Below are positions 8,037 to 16,935 of a stretch of DNA of 64,000 nucleotides, piece by piece. Made by a program: the position numbers and the translations under genes. The number at the start of each line of letters is the position of its first letter. Position 1 is the stretch's first letter. The notes under the pieces are model-generated. The model ran no database searches, had not been told where the DNA came from, and worked only from the letters and a program-made list of their open reading frames with translations. The stretch spans positions 1 to 64,000 of the forward strand of contig NZ_JAPFGP010000006.1 in the NCBI RefSeq assembly GCF_026241155.1. The letters run 5' to 3'. This stretch comes from Paucibacter sp. PLA-PC-4 (GTDB taxonomy: Bacteria; Pseudomonadota; Gammaproteobacteria; Burkholderiales; Burkholderiaceae_C).

Positions 8037-8792
8037 TCAATAGCGGCCGCCCGAGTCTCGAACAGGCGGCCCGCGGCGCGCGGGCGGGCGCCGGGCCTCT
8101 TGCGGCCTGGGCTGGGGCCGCGACACATCGGCCAGGATCAAGCAGGCGCTGACCAGGCCCTCGACCGCCTCTTCCAGATCGCTGGGCGGCTCCAGCGTCT
8201 CGATCTCCTCCAGCAGATCGTCGGCGTCTTCCAGATCGTCCGGGTCCAGGTGCATGAACAGCGCGGCCAGCGGCTCCAGCAGCTCGCTGGCGTCCTGGCG
8301 CATCAGCTCGGGGAACACATCGGTCGCCAGCGCAAAGCCGGCCACCCATGGGTACACCACCTCGGAGGGCTCGGCCTCGTCCTCCAACTCGAACACCCAG
8401 GGATCGAACCACTGGCGCTCGGCGATGGCGCGATTGAGCTCCTGATGACGGCGCTTGGCGAGCGTCGTCAGCTCACGGCTGTCGAAACCCTGCGGCGCTG
8501 GTCGACCCTCGCCGTCCAGCACATAAGGCATCCACTGAAAAGCCTGCACGGCCTTGGGCTGCAAAAGCACCCCGACCAGATAGCCATCCAGCATGCTGAT
8601 GTCCAGCGGCTCCAGCGGTGCCGGCACGCTGTCCAGCAAGGCCTGCAGGCGCTCCATCTCGGCCTCGCTGAGAGGCTGCGGCGCGGCCTTGGGCGCCGCA
8701 GCCGGCGGTGCGGCGGGGCGCTGGCGCGGAGCAGGACGGGCCGAGGAGGGGACAGGCGGGCGAGCGGGCGGACGCTTCGGTGAGGTACTCAT
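8037..8792 (-). CDS. UPF0149 family protein, paralogue without SEC-C motif
   Basis: This 251-aa protein starts at ATG 8792, preceded by AGGG. It opens with a Pro/Ala/Arg-rich disordered stretch of about 40 residues, then the UPF0149 core with PLEPLDISMLDGYLVGVLLQP, KRRHQELNRAI and VVYPWVAGFALATDVFPEL. The C-terminus is a basic, Pro/Arg-rich tail instead of the zinc motif seen in the paralogue at 1499-2275. Shared motifs show common descent; the tails suggest different partners. Function unknown. Confidence 0.85.
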   Translation of the reverse strand: MSTSPKRPPARPPVPSSARPAPRQRPAAPPAAAPKAAPQPLSEAEMERLQALLDSVPAPLEPLDISMLDGYLVGVLLQPKAVQAFQWMPYVLDGEGRPAPQGFDSRELTTLAKRRHQELNRAIAERQWFDPWVFELEDEAEPSEVVYPWVAGFALATDVFPELMRQDASELLEPLAALFMHLDPDDLEDADDLLEEIETLEPPSDLEEAVEGLVSACLILADVSRPQPRPQEARRPPARRGPPVRDSGGRY

Positions 8793-8864
8793 GACCCTAT
8801 TGTCCCAGTTCGCCCGTTCCCCCAATAGTGGGATAGCTGGCCAGCACGCAGCCCTCTACATTGC

Positions 8865-8964
8865 ATCCATGCCCGGTGCCAGTGGCACCGGCGAACGTCC
8901 CAACGACGTCCTTGACTCAAGGACTTGCAACGCCCGCCCGGCAACCCCGGGTGGGCGTCTTTTT
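8865..8964 (+). ncRNA. Candidate small RNA with Rho-independent terminator
   Basis: This intergenic strip has no plausible reading frame but three consecutive stem-loops on the plus strand: GGTGCC/GGCACC (8875-8889), GTCCTT/AAGGAC (8908-8924) and a GC-rich terminator hairpin (8931-8957) followed by TCTTTTTT. No plus-strand gene lies upstream that the terminator could serve; the flanking genes are both minus strand. The 5' end is a guess (a TACATT at 8858 might be a -10). The RNA was not matched to a known family. Confidence 0.4.
8931..8964 (+). terminator. Intrinsic terminator of the candidate sRNA
   Basis: CGCCC (8931) pairs with GGGCG (8957) and CCCGG with CCGGG inside it, around a small loop. 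A TCTTTTTT tract follows. On the minus strand no T-run follows the hairpin, so it is directional. Confidence 0.75.
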
Positions 8965-8975
8965 TGGGGGCTCGC

Positions 8976-9917
8976 TCAGCCGGCAGCCATCTCGAAGCCC
9001 TGGCCCAGCGCTTTCTTCAGATGCTCGGTGAACAGCCGCACCGGTCTCGGCGTCGTGCTGCTCCAGGGATGGATCGCATAGATGCCGTCGCCGAAAAATC
9101 CGGCCGGTCGCCAGTCGGGCAGGATCTCCTTGAGCCGACCCGCGCGCAGGGCCGGGGCGGCGCTGAAGTCAGGCAGCAGCGCGATGCCCAGGCCCGACAG
9201 CACTGCGTCGCGAAGGACCTCGCTATTGCCGGCGCGCAGCGGTCCCTGCACCGGCACCTTAAGCCGCTCCCCGGCGCGCTCGAACAGCCACACTGCCGGG
9301 CCGGGCCGCAGATAGGGCAGACAGGCATGCTGGGCCAGTTCGATCGGGTGGCCGGGTTCACCCCGCTTCTTCAGGTAGCTGGTGCTGGCCAGCAGCAGCG
9401 CCCGCGAAGCGCAGAGCTTGACGGCCACATGGGTGTCGGGCGGCGCGCTGGTGTGGCGGATCGCCAAATCGAAGCCCTCCTGGGCCAGCGGCACCAGCCG
9501 GTCCGACAAATCCAGCTCGATGCGGATCTCCGGGTAGAGCTCAAAAAAGCTCTCCAACTGCGGCGCCACATGCTGGCGGCCCAGCGCGACAGGCGCAGTG
9601 ATGCGTAAGAGCCCGCGCGGCTGGCCAGCGGCGTCCCGAGCCTCGGCCAGGCTGCGGGTAATCTGCGCGAAGCTGGCCTCGGTCTCCTCGACCAGCCGCT
9701 GCCCGGCCTCGGACAGGCGCACCGAGCGAGTCGTGCGCGCGACGAGTTGCACCCCCATGGCCCGCTCCAGATCGGCGATGCGCTGGCTGATCGCGGCCTT
9801 GGACAGCGACAGTCGCTGCGCCGCCTTGGTGAAGCTGCCGACCTGGGCGATCACGGTCAGCGCATGCAGCTGGCCCCATAACAGCTCGTTGCGGAGCTCA
9901 GGTTTGGTGGTACTCAT
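8976..9917 (-). CDS. LysR-family regulator, divergent from mmsA
   Basis: The 313-aa product has a typical N-terminal helix-turn-helix (VIAQVGSFTKAAQRLSLSKA, AISQRIADLERAMG) and a co-inducer domain containing ARDAAGQPRGLLRITAPVAL, characteristic of the large CrgA/AaeR/DmlR-type LysR branch. It is divergent from mmsA with 94 bases between. A perfect palindrome at 9917-9936 touches its start codon, suggesting tight autorepression and control of mmsA. Confidence 0.9.
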   Translation of the reverse strand: MSTTKPELRNELLWGQLHALTVIAQVGSFTKAAQRLSLSKAAISQRIADLERAMGVQLVARTTRSVRLSEAGQRLVEETEASFAQITRSLAEARDAAGQPRGLLRITAPVALGRQHVAPQLESFFELYPEIRIELDLSDRLVPLAQEGFDLAIRHTSAPPDTHVAVKLCASRALLLASTSYLKKRGEPGHPIELAQHACLPYLRPGPAVWLFERAGERLKVPVQGPLRAGNSEVLRDAVLSGLGIALLPDFSAAPALRAGRLKEILPDWRPAGFFGDGIYAIHPWSSTTPRPVRLFTEHLKKALGQGFEMAAG

Positions 9918-9936
9918 TGTTCGGATTATCGAACAA
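9917..9936. promoter_or_regulatory. LysR-type operator TTGTTCG-N6-CGAACAA
   Basis: Perfect 7-bp inverted arms around GATTAT contain the LysR consensus T-N11-A (TTCG-N6-CGAA). The site covers the ribosome-binding region and abuts the start codon of the LysR gene. It is about 75 bases upstream of mmsA. Confidence 0.75.
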
Positions 9937-10011
9937 TCAAATCGGCGACAGTGGATTGGCAGTCTGGGATGCGAGACCTAGACTGGCTCGATTCCAAACC
10001 AGGAGACCGCC

Positions 10012-11532
<1,521 letters not shown>

Positions 11533-11618
11533 CTCGGGGCGACTAAGGGCACAGCGCAACACCGGGCCTTTGGCCTAGGGATAGACTTAGGGGCTCTCAC
11601 AGAACAAGCCCCTCAGCC

Positions 11619-12710
11619 ATGTCCCTCAGCGAACAGTCGATCCTCGACGCCGTCCAGACCGTCATCGACCCGAACACCGGCCAGGATTTCGTCTCGGCCA
11701 AACAGCTGAAGAACCTGCGTATCGACGGCGGCGACGTCGCCTTCGAGGTCGAGCTCGGCTACCCCGCCAAAAGCCAGATCCCGGCCTTGCGTAAGGCCTT
11801 GACCGCCGCCGTTCGCGGCGTCTCCGGCGTCGAGAACGTCCACGCCAGCCTGTCCAGCAAGATCGTCGCCCATGCGGTGCAGCGCGGCGTGCAGCTGCTG
11901 CCCAAGGTCAAGAACATCGTCGCAGTGGCCTCGGGCAAGGGCGGCGTCGGCAAGAGCACGACCGCGGTGAATCTGGCGCTGGCGCTGGCCGCCGAGGGCG
12001 CGCGCGTCGGCATTCTCGATGCCGACATCTACGGCCCCAGCCAGCCGATGATGATGGGCATCAGCGGGCGGCCCGAGTCGGTGGACGGCAAGTCGATGGA
12101 GCCGATGGAGAACTACGGCGTGCAGGTCATGTCGATCGGGTTCTTGGTCGACAACGATGAGGCGATGATCTGGCGCGGCCCGATGGCCACTCAGGCGCTC
12201 GAACAGCTGCTGCGCCAGACCAACTGGGCCGACCTGGACTACCTGATCATCGACATGCCGCCTGGCACCGGCGACATTCAGCTGACACTCTCGCAGCGCG
12301 TGCCGCTGACCGGCGCCGTCATCGTCACGACGCCGCAGGACATCGCGCTGCTGGACGCCAAGAAGGGCGTCAAGATGTTCGAGAAGGTCGGCGTGCCGCT
12401 CTTGGGTCTGGTCGAGAACATGGCCGTGCATGTCTGCGAGAACTGCGGCCATGTCGAACACATCTTCGGCGAGGACGGCGGCAAGCGCATGGCCGCGCAG
12501 TACAAGATGGACTATCTGGGCGCGCTGCCGCTGAACCTGTCGATCCGCGTGCAGGCCGACAGCGGCCGGCCCAGCGTCGTCAGCGACCCTGACGGCGAGA
12601 TCGCCGCGCTCTACAAGAGTGTGGCGCGTCAGATGGCCGTCAAGATCGCCCGCCAGGCCAAGGACTACTCGGCCAAGTTCCCCAGCATCTCCATCTCCAA
12701 GACCACCTGA
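11619..12710 (+). CDS. mrp: Iron-sulfur cluster carrier protein Mrp/ApbC
   Basis: The 363-aa protein has an N-terminal DUF59 (MIP18-like) domain (about 1-85), then a deviant Walker A SGKGGVGKSTTAVNL (about residue 107). It also has IIDMPPGTGDIQLT and the cluster-binding CxxC in HVCENCGHVEHIFG (about 271). It loads [4Fe-4S] clusters onto apo-proteins. Only 18 bases separate it from the formate dehydrogenase island, whose products need many clusters, so co-transcription would make sense but is not proven. Confidence 0.94.
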   Translation: MSLSEQSILDAVQTVIDPNTGQDFVSAKQLKNLRIDGGDVAFEVELGYPAKSQIPALRKALTAAVRGVSGVENVHASLSSKIVAHAVQRGVQLLPKVKNIVAVASGKGGVGKSTTAVNLALALAAEGARVGILDADIYGPSQPMMMGISGRPESVDGKSMEPMENYGVQVMSIGFLVDNDEAMIWRGPMATQALEQLLRQTNWADLDYLIIDMPPGTGDIQLTLSQRVPLTGAVIVTTPQDIALLDAKKGVKMFEKVGVPLLGLVENMAVHVCENCGHVEHIFGEDGGKRMAAQYKMDYLGALPLNLSIRVQADSGRPSVVSDPDGEIAALYKSVARQMAVKIARQAKDYSAKFPSISISKTT

Positions 12711-12728
12711 GTGGTAAGCCAGCCAGCG

Positions 12729-13241
12729 ATGAGCCAGCCAGCCCCCCCCGCCGCCGACAAGGCGCCCCGCCCTGCCCTTCGCGTGGCCGTGGTGATGGAG
12801 CGCGAGACCGCGCCCAATCAATGGGAGGACTGGCGCTACCGGCTCGTCGATGTGGTCGCGCATGAAGAGGCCTTCGGCAGCGCACCGCGCGTGCTGCGCG
12901 ACGACGGCAAGATCCAGCGCAGCCTGTTCCCCGACCTCGGGCTGGAGCTATTCCCCGACGAGGCAGAGGGCTATTACCTGAATCTCAGTTCCGGCGCGCC
13001 GGTCTGGTTCGTGGTCTGGCGCCTCGATGACGAAGACCCCTCCCGAGCCTGGGCCGAGACCGTCAGCCTGTCCTATACCGAGGCCGGCCGCTGGCTGGAT
13101 GCGCAGGAACGGGTCGACAACGTGCCGCTGCCAGCCGATGTGCGTGATTGGCTGCAGGCCTATACCGAACAGCACTACCGGCCCGAGCCCAAGAAGCGCC
13201 GCCGCCCGCAGTCCTTCGTCTCGCCCGGGGAGCGCAGCTGA
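12729..13241 (+). CDS. DUF3305 domain protein (formate dehydrogenase cluster)
   Basis: The 170-aa protein matches DUF3305: VAVVMERETAPNQWEDWRYR, then the LFPDLGLELFPDEAEGYYLN block and PVWFVVWRLDD. The C-terminal YRPEPKKRRRPQSF tail is basic. DUF3305 genes almost always sit before DUF3306 and formate dehydrogenase genes, so a maturation or assembly role is inferred; no biochemical function is known. I prefer ATG 12729 to the in-frame GTG at 12711. It overlaps the next gene by one base (TGATG). Confidence 0.88.
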   Translation: MSQPAPPAADKAPRPALRVAVVMERETAPNQWEDWRYRLVDVVAHEEAFGSAPRVLRDDGKIQRSLFPDLGLELFPDEAEGYYLNLSSGAPVWFVVWRLDDEDPSRAWAETVSLSYTEAGRWLDAQERVDNVPLPADVRDWLQAYTEQHYRPEPKKRRRPQSFVSPGERS

Positions 13242-13795
13242 TGGCCGACCAGACGCAAGCGGCGACCGGCTTCTTCTCGCGCTGGTCGCAGCGCAAGGAG
13301 CAGGCGCGGGCCGCAGCGGAGCTTGTCGTCACCGAACCGGTGCCGCAAACAATCATTGAACCCGCTCCCGTTGCGGAGCCGGACCAGCCCCCACTGACGC
13401 TCGACGATGTCGCCCAGCTGCGCCACGAATCGGACTTCTCGCCCTTTGTCGCGCGCGGCGTCGATGAGGACGTCAAGCGCGCAGCGATGAAGAAACTGTT
13501 CTCCGACCCGCACTTCAATGTGATGGACGGGCTGGACATCTATATCGACGACTACAGCCAGCCCGACCCGATCCCGCCGGCGATGCTGCGGATGATGAAC
13601 CAGTCGCAATTCCTCGGCTTGTTCGACCACGAGAAGCAAGAAGAAGAAAACGTGGAAACCGCGCAGCTCCAGACGACTGCCCCAATCCCTGCCCCCGAAG
13701 CCCTAGCCACCGCCAGCCATGACGACCCTGATCTGCGACTGCAACAAGACCATGCCCCTGGACAGCCGGCAGCTGATCCAGGCGCTCGGGCCTGA
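13241..13795 (+). CDS. DUF3306 domain protein (formate dehydrogenase cluster)
   Basis: The 184-aa protein carries the strongly conserved DUF3306 core: LTLDDVAQL, SDFSPFVARGVDEDVKRAAM and KKLFSDPHFNVMDGLDIYID, then DDYSQPDPIP. The N-terminal GFFSRWSQRKEQAR is basic; the C-terminal 45 residues are low-complexity and vary between species in such proteins. Its last 77 bases overlap the start of the ferredoxin gene in another frame, an unusually long overlap. The role is unknown beyond linkage to formate dehydrogenase. Confidence 0.88.
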   Translation: MADQTQAATGFFSRWSQRKEQARAAAELVVTEPVPQTIIEPAPVAEPDQPPLTLDDVAQLRHESDFSPFVARGVDEDVKRAAMKKLFSDPHFNVMDGLDIYIDDYSQPDPIPPAMLRMMNQSQFLGLFDHEKQEEENVETAQLQTTAPIPAPEALATASHDDPDLRLQQDHAPGQPAADPGARA

Positions 13796-15866
13796 GGCCG
13801 GCGCGGGGCTAGAAACCCTGCACACGACGTTGTGCCGGCGCGAGGCCGGCGCCTTCCAGCGCGCGGCCAAGAGCGGCGAGGACCTGCTGGTGGCCTGCAC
13901 CCAGGAGAGCCGCCTGTTCCTGGGCCTTAACGAGCAGACCGCCGGCGCGCCGGGCCTGGCCGAGCGGCCGATCCGCTTCGTCAATATTCGCGAGACGGGC
14001 GGCTGGTCCAAGGACGCGAAGGATGCCGGCCCGAAATTTGCCGCGCTGCTGGCCGTGGCCCAGTTGCCCGAGCCCGAGCCGGTCACGACCGTCAGCTACC
14101 GCTCCCAGGGCCGGGTGCTGGTAATCGGCCCGACCGAGCGCGCAGCGCGCGCGGCCGAGATGCTGGCCGACAAGCTGGAAGTCAGCCTGCTGGTGCAGGG
14201 CTCTGGCACGCTGGCTCAGCCGCGCACGATGGCCGTGCATGCCGGTGAGATCACACAGATCAGCGGCTGGCTCGGTGCCTTCGAGGTCAGTTGGCACAAC
14301 GGCAATGCGATCGACCTGGATTTGTGCACCCGCTGTAATGCCTGCGTGGATGCCTGCCCCGAAGGCGCGATCGATTTCAGCTACCAAGTCGACATGGGCA
14401 AGTGCGGCAGCCACCGCGACTGCGTCAAGGTCTGCGAGGCGGCGGGGGCGATCAATTTCGATCGTGCGGTGCAGCAGTTCAGCGAGAACTTCGACCTGGT
14501 GCTGGACCTTGGCGCCCGGCCGCAGATCGCGCTGCACCAGCCGCCGCAGGGCTACTTCCATGCGGCCGATGACAAGAGCCTGATGGCGGCCGTGCTGCAG
14601 CTGCGCGAGGCCATCGGCGAGTTCGAGAAGCCCAAGTTCTTCAACTACAAGCAAAAGCTCTGCGCCCACAGCCGCAACGAGCAGATCGGCTGCACGGCCT
14701 GCATTGAGGTCTGCTCGGCCCAGGCGATCCGCAGCGACGCCTCGCTCAAGGGCAAGGGCAGCAAGGGCGGCACGGCCGCGCTGGCCGGCATCATCGTCGA
14801 GCCGCATCTGTGCGTCGGCTGCGGCGCCTGCACCACGGTCTGCCCCAGCGGCGCACTCAGCTATGCGACGCCACGGCCCGATGAGATGGGCAAGCGCATC
14901 CGGACGATGCTCAGCACCTACGCGCGCGCCGGCGGCCGCAACGCCGCGCTGCTGCTGCACAGCCAGGGCAGCGGGGCGAACCTGATCGGCGAGCTCGGCC
15001 GGGCCGCGCGCACCAGTAAGACCGTGCGCGGCGTGCCGGCGCGTGTGCTGCCGATGGAGGTATGGCATACAGCGTCCAGCGGCATTGAGCTGTGGCTAGC
15101 TGCTATCGCCTATGGCGCCAGCCAGGTCTGGGTGCTGATGACCGACGAGGAAGCCCCGGCCTACCGCGCCGCCGTGCAGGCCCAGATGGAGGTGGCCCAG
15201 ACCATCCTGCACGGCTTGGGGTTGCAGGGGCAACACCTGGCCATGATCTCGGCCAGCGAGGTGGCCCGGCTGGATACCGCGCTGCAGGCCGCGCCCGCAC
15301 AGACGGTCGCCAAGCCCGCCAGCTTCAGCGTGCAGGCCGACAAGCGCGCCAGCCTGGAACTGGCCATCGAGCATCTGCTGGCCCAGTCCGCCGCGCCGCC
15401 GGAGGCGATCGCGCTGCCCGCACCTGCCAGCCCGCTAGGCAGCCTGATCGTCGATGCCGATCGCTGCACCATGTGCCTGAGCTGCGTCAGTGCCTGCCCC
15501 GAGGCCGCGCTGGCCGACAACCCCGACAAGCTGCAACTGCGATTCATCGAGAAGAACTGCGTGCAATGCGGGCTGTGTGCCGGCACCTGCCCCGAGCAGG
15601 CCATCACCTTGGAGCCGCGCCTGTGGCTCGCAGACAGCGGCAAGGCCCGCAAGGAGCAACGGGTACTCAACGAGGTCGAACCCTTCTGTTGTGTGCGCTG
15701 CGCCAAGCCCTTCTCGACCCCCAACGCCGTGCAGCTGATGATTGCCAAGCTCGGTGGGCATGCGATGTTCCAGGGCGCCGGCGCGCAGCGCCTGAAGATG
15801 TGTGCCGACTGCCGCGTGATCGATATGCACAGCAACCCGAATGAAGTGAGGATCACCGATCTATGA
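13719..15866 (+). CDS. Multi-cluster 4Fe-4S ferredoxin-like protein (715 aa)
   Basis: A large cytosolic iron-sulfur protein without signal peptide. Canonical CxxCxxCxxxC sites are LCTRCNACVDACPEG (about residue 203), HLCVGCGACTTVCPSG (about 366), DRCTMCLSCVSACPEA (about 585) and NCVQCGLCAGTCPEQ (about 615). There are also incomplete or split Cys groups, CGSHRDCVKVC and IGCTACIEVC. A final CCVRCAKPF...CADCR pair near the C-terminus may bind zinc or another cluster. It lies between DUF3306 and a TorD chaperone. An electron-transfer or cluster/cofactor-insertion role in making formate dehydrogenase is inferred, not shown. The ATG overlaps DUF3306. Confidence 0.85.
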   Translation: MTTLICDCNKTMPLDSRQLIQALGPEAGAGLETLHTTLCRREAGAFQRAAKSGEDLLVACTQESRLFLGLNEQTAGAPGLAERPIRFVNIRETGGWSKDAKDAGPKFAALLAVAQLPEPEPVTTVSYRSQGRVLVIGPTERAARAAEMLADKLEVSLLVQGSGTLAQPRTMAVHAGEITQISGWLGAFEVSWHNGNAIDLDLCTRCNACVDACPEGAIDFSYQVDMGKCGSHRDCVKVCEAAGAINFDRAVQQFSENFDLVLDLGARPQIALHQPPQGYFHAADDKSLMAAVLQLREAIGEFEKPKFFNYKQKLCAHSRNEQIGCTACIEVCSAQAIRSDASLKGKGSKGGTAALAGIIVEPHLCVGCGACTTVCPSGALSYATPRPDEMGKRIRTMLSTYARAGGRNAALLLHSQGSGANLIGELGRAARTSKTVRGVPARVLPMEVWHTASSGIELWLAAIAYGASQVWVLMTDEEAPAYRAAVQAQMEVAQTILHGLGLQGQHLAMISASEVARLDTALQAAPAQTVAKPASFSVQADKRASLELAIEHLLAQSAAPPEAIALPAPASPLGSLIVDADRCTMCLSCVSACPEAALADNPDKLQLRFIEKNCVQCGLCAGTCPEQAITLEPRLWLADSGKARKEQRVLNEVEPFCCVRCAKPFSTPNAVQLMIAKLGGHAMFQGAGAQRLKMCADCRVIDMHSNPNEVRITDL

Positions 15867-16492
15867 GCAGCGCCGCAGCGATCAACTGGAGCACGCCGGA
15901 CGACAGCGAGGAGCTGGCCCGCGCCGAGGTCTATGGGCTGCTAGCCAGCCTGTATTACGCGCCGCCGTCGACCGAGCTTTATGAACAGCTCAGAGTCGCG
16001 GTGACCGAGGCGCCCAGCGCCGGCGGCTTCCTGGAAGGCAGTTGGTCCGAGCTCGTCGCTGCCTCGCGCCGCCTGGGGCTGGCCGAGATCGACGCGGAGT
16101 ATGGCGCGCTGTTCGGCGGCGTCGGCAAGCCGGAGATCTTTCTGTATGGCAGTTGGTTCATTGCCGGGTATCTGAACCAGAAGCCGCTGGCCGATCTGCG
16201 CACCGACCTGGCCCAGCTGGGCCTGGAGCGAGCCGACGCGGTGCTAGAGACCGAGGACCATATCGCCAGCCTCTGCGAGGTGATGCGCTACCTGATCGCA
16301 GGCGAAGATCTGACCGTCAGCAATCTGGCCAGCCAGCAGCGCTTCTTCAACAGCCACATGCGGCCCTGGATCGACGCGCTATGCGATGCGATATGCGCAC
16401 ATCCGCGCGCCGACTTCTATCGTGCGCTCGCCGGTTTCACGCGCGACTTCTGCGCCGTCGAAGCTCAAGGCTTCGATCTGCTGGAGGCATGA
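15863..16492 (+). CDS. TorD/DmsD-family molecular chaperone
   Basis: This 209-aa all-helical protein has the TorD-family features: ARAEVYGLLASLYYAPPS at the N-terminus, EYGALFGGVGKPEIFLYGSW in the middle and EDHIASLCEVMRYLI (E-x-DH motif). Such chaperones bind the Tat signal of one molybdoenzyme and hold it until the cofactor is inserted. Here the obvious client is FdhA, encoded just downstream with a twin-arginine signal. The start overlaps the preceding stop by 4 bases. Confidence 0.88.
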   Translation: MSSAAAINWSTPDDSEELARAEVYGLLASLYYAPPSTELYEQLRVAVTEAPSAGGFLEGSWSELVAASRRLGLAEIDAEYGALFGGVGKPEIFLYGSWFIAGYLNQKPLADLRTDLAQLGLERADAVLETEDHIASLCEVMRYLIAGEDLTVSNLASQQRFFNSHMRPWIDALCDAICAHPRADFYRALAGFTRDFCAVEAQGFDLLEA

Positions 16493-16647
16493 GATGTCCG
16501 AGGGTGTCGGTCGGAATCCACAGACGCGCCAGCGACAACGTAATTTCCCTAGTACCCTGCGCACCGCCGAGTCCTACATTTAGGGGACGAGTCGGCACCT
16601 GGTCCGCTGCCTAAAAACGGGCCCACACTTTCTCGGAGCATGAAAGT

Positions 16648-16884
16648 ATGAAGAACAACATCGTTGGTGAATCCTCGAGCCCGACCGAATCCTTGCTGCA
16701 ACGCCGCGGCGTTCTGCTGGGCGCGGGTGCCGCAGGCGCGGCCCTACTCGCGGCCAAGACCCTGACCGGCACCGCGCCGGCCGCCCCGGTAGTGGCCGAA
16801 GTCGCCAAGACACTGGCCGAGACCGGTAGCGGTTATCAAGTGACGCCGCATGTGCTGCGCTACTACGAAACCGCCCGTTCCTGA
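16648..16884 (+). CDS. Small Tat-targeted protein of the formate dehydrogenase region
   Basis: This 78-aa protein has a twin-arginine signal (LLQRRGVLLGAGAAGAALLA, residues about 17-36) and a short mature part ending QVTPHVLRYYETARS. It fits the family known as formate dehydrogenase region TAT target, always found just before fdhA. Its function is not known; it could accompany FdhA through the Tat pore or be a small periplasmic subunit. The 155-base gap upstream is one of the largest in the cluster, so a separate promoter for the structural genes may lie there. Confidence 0.85.
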   Translation: MKNNIVGESSSPTESLLQRRGVLLGAGAAGAALLAAKTLTGTAPAAPVVAEVAKTLAETGSGYQVTPHVLRYYETARS

Positions 16885-16935
16885 TCGTCGGCCCCGGCCA
16901 CTGCATTGACGGGCCCCAGGCCCTCTGGAGACATC

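Noticed and set aside
16493-16647. Possible molybdenum-cofactor riboswitch upstream of the Tat-target gene and fdhA
   Set aside because: I could not find the conserved multi-stem core. The region may hold a promoter but nothing more can be supported by reading.
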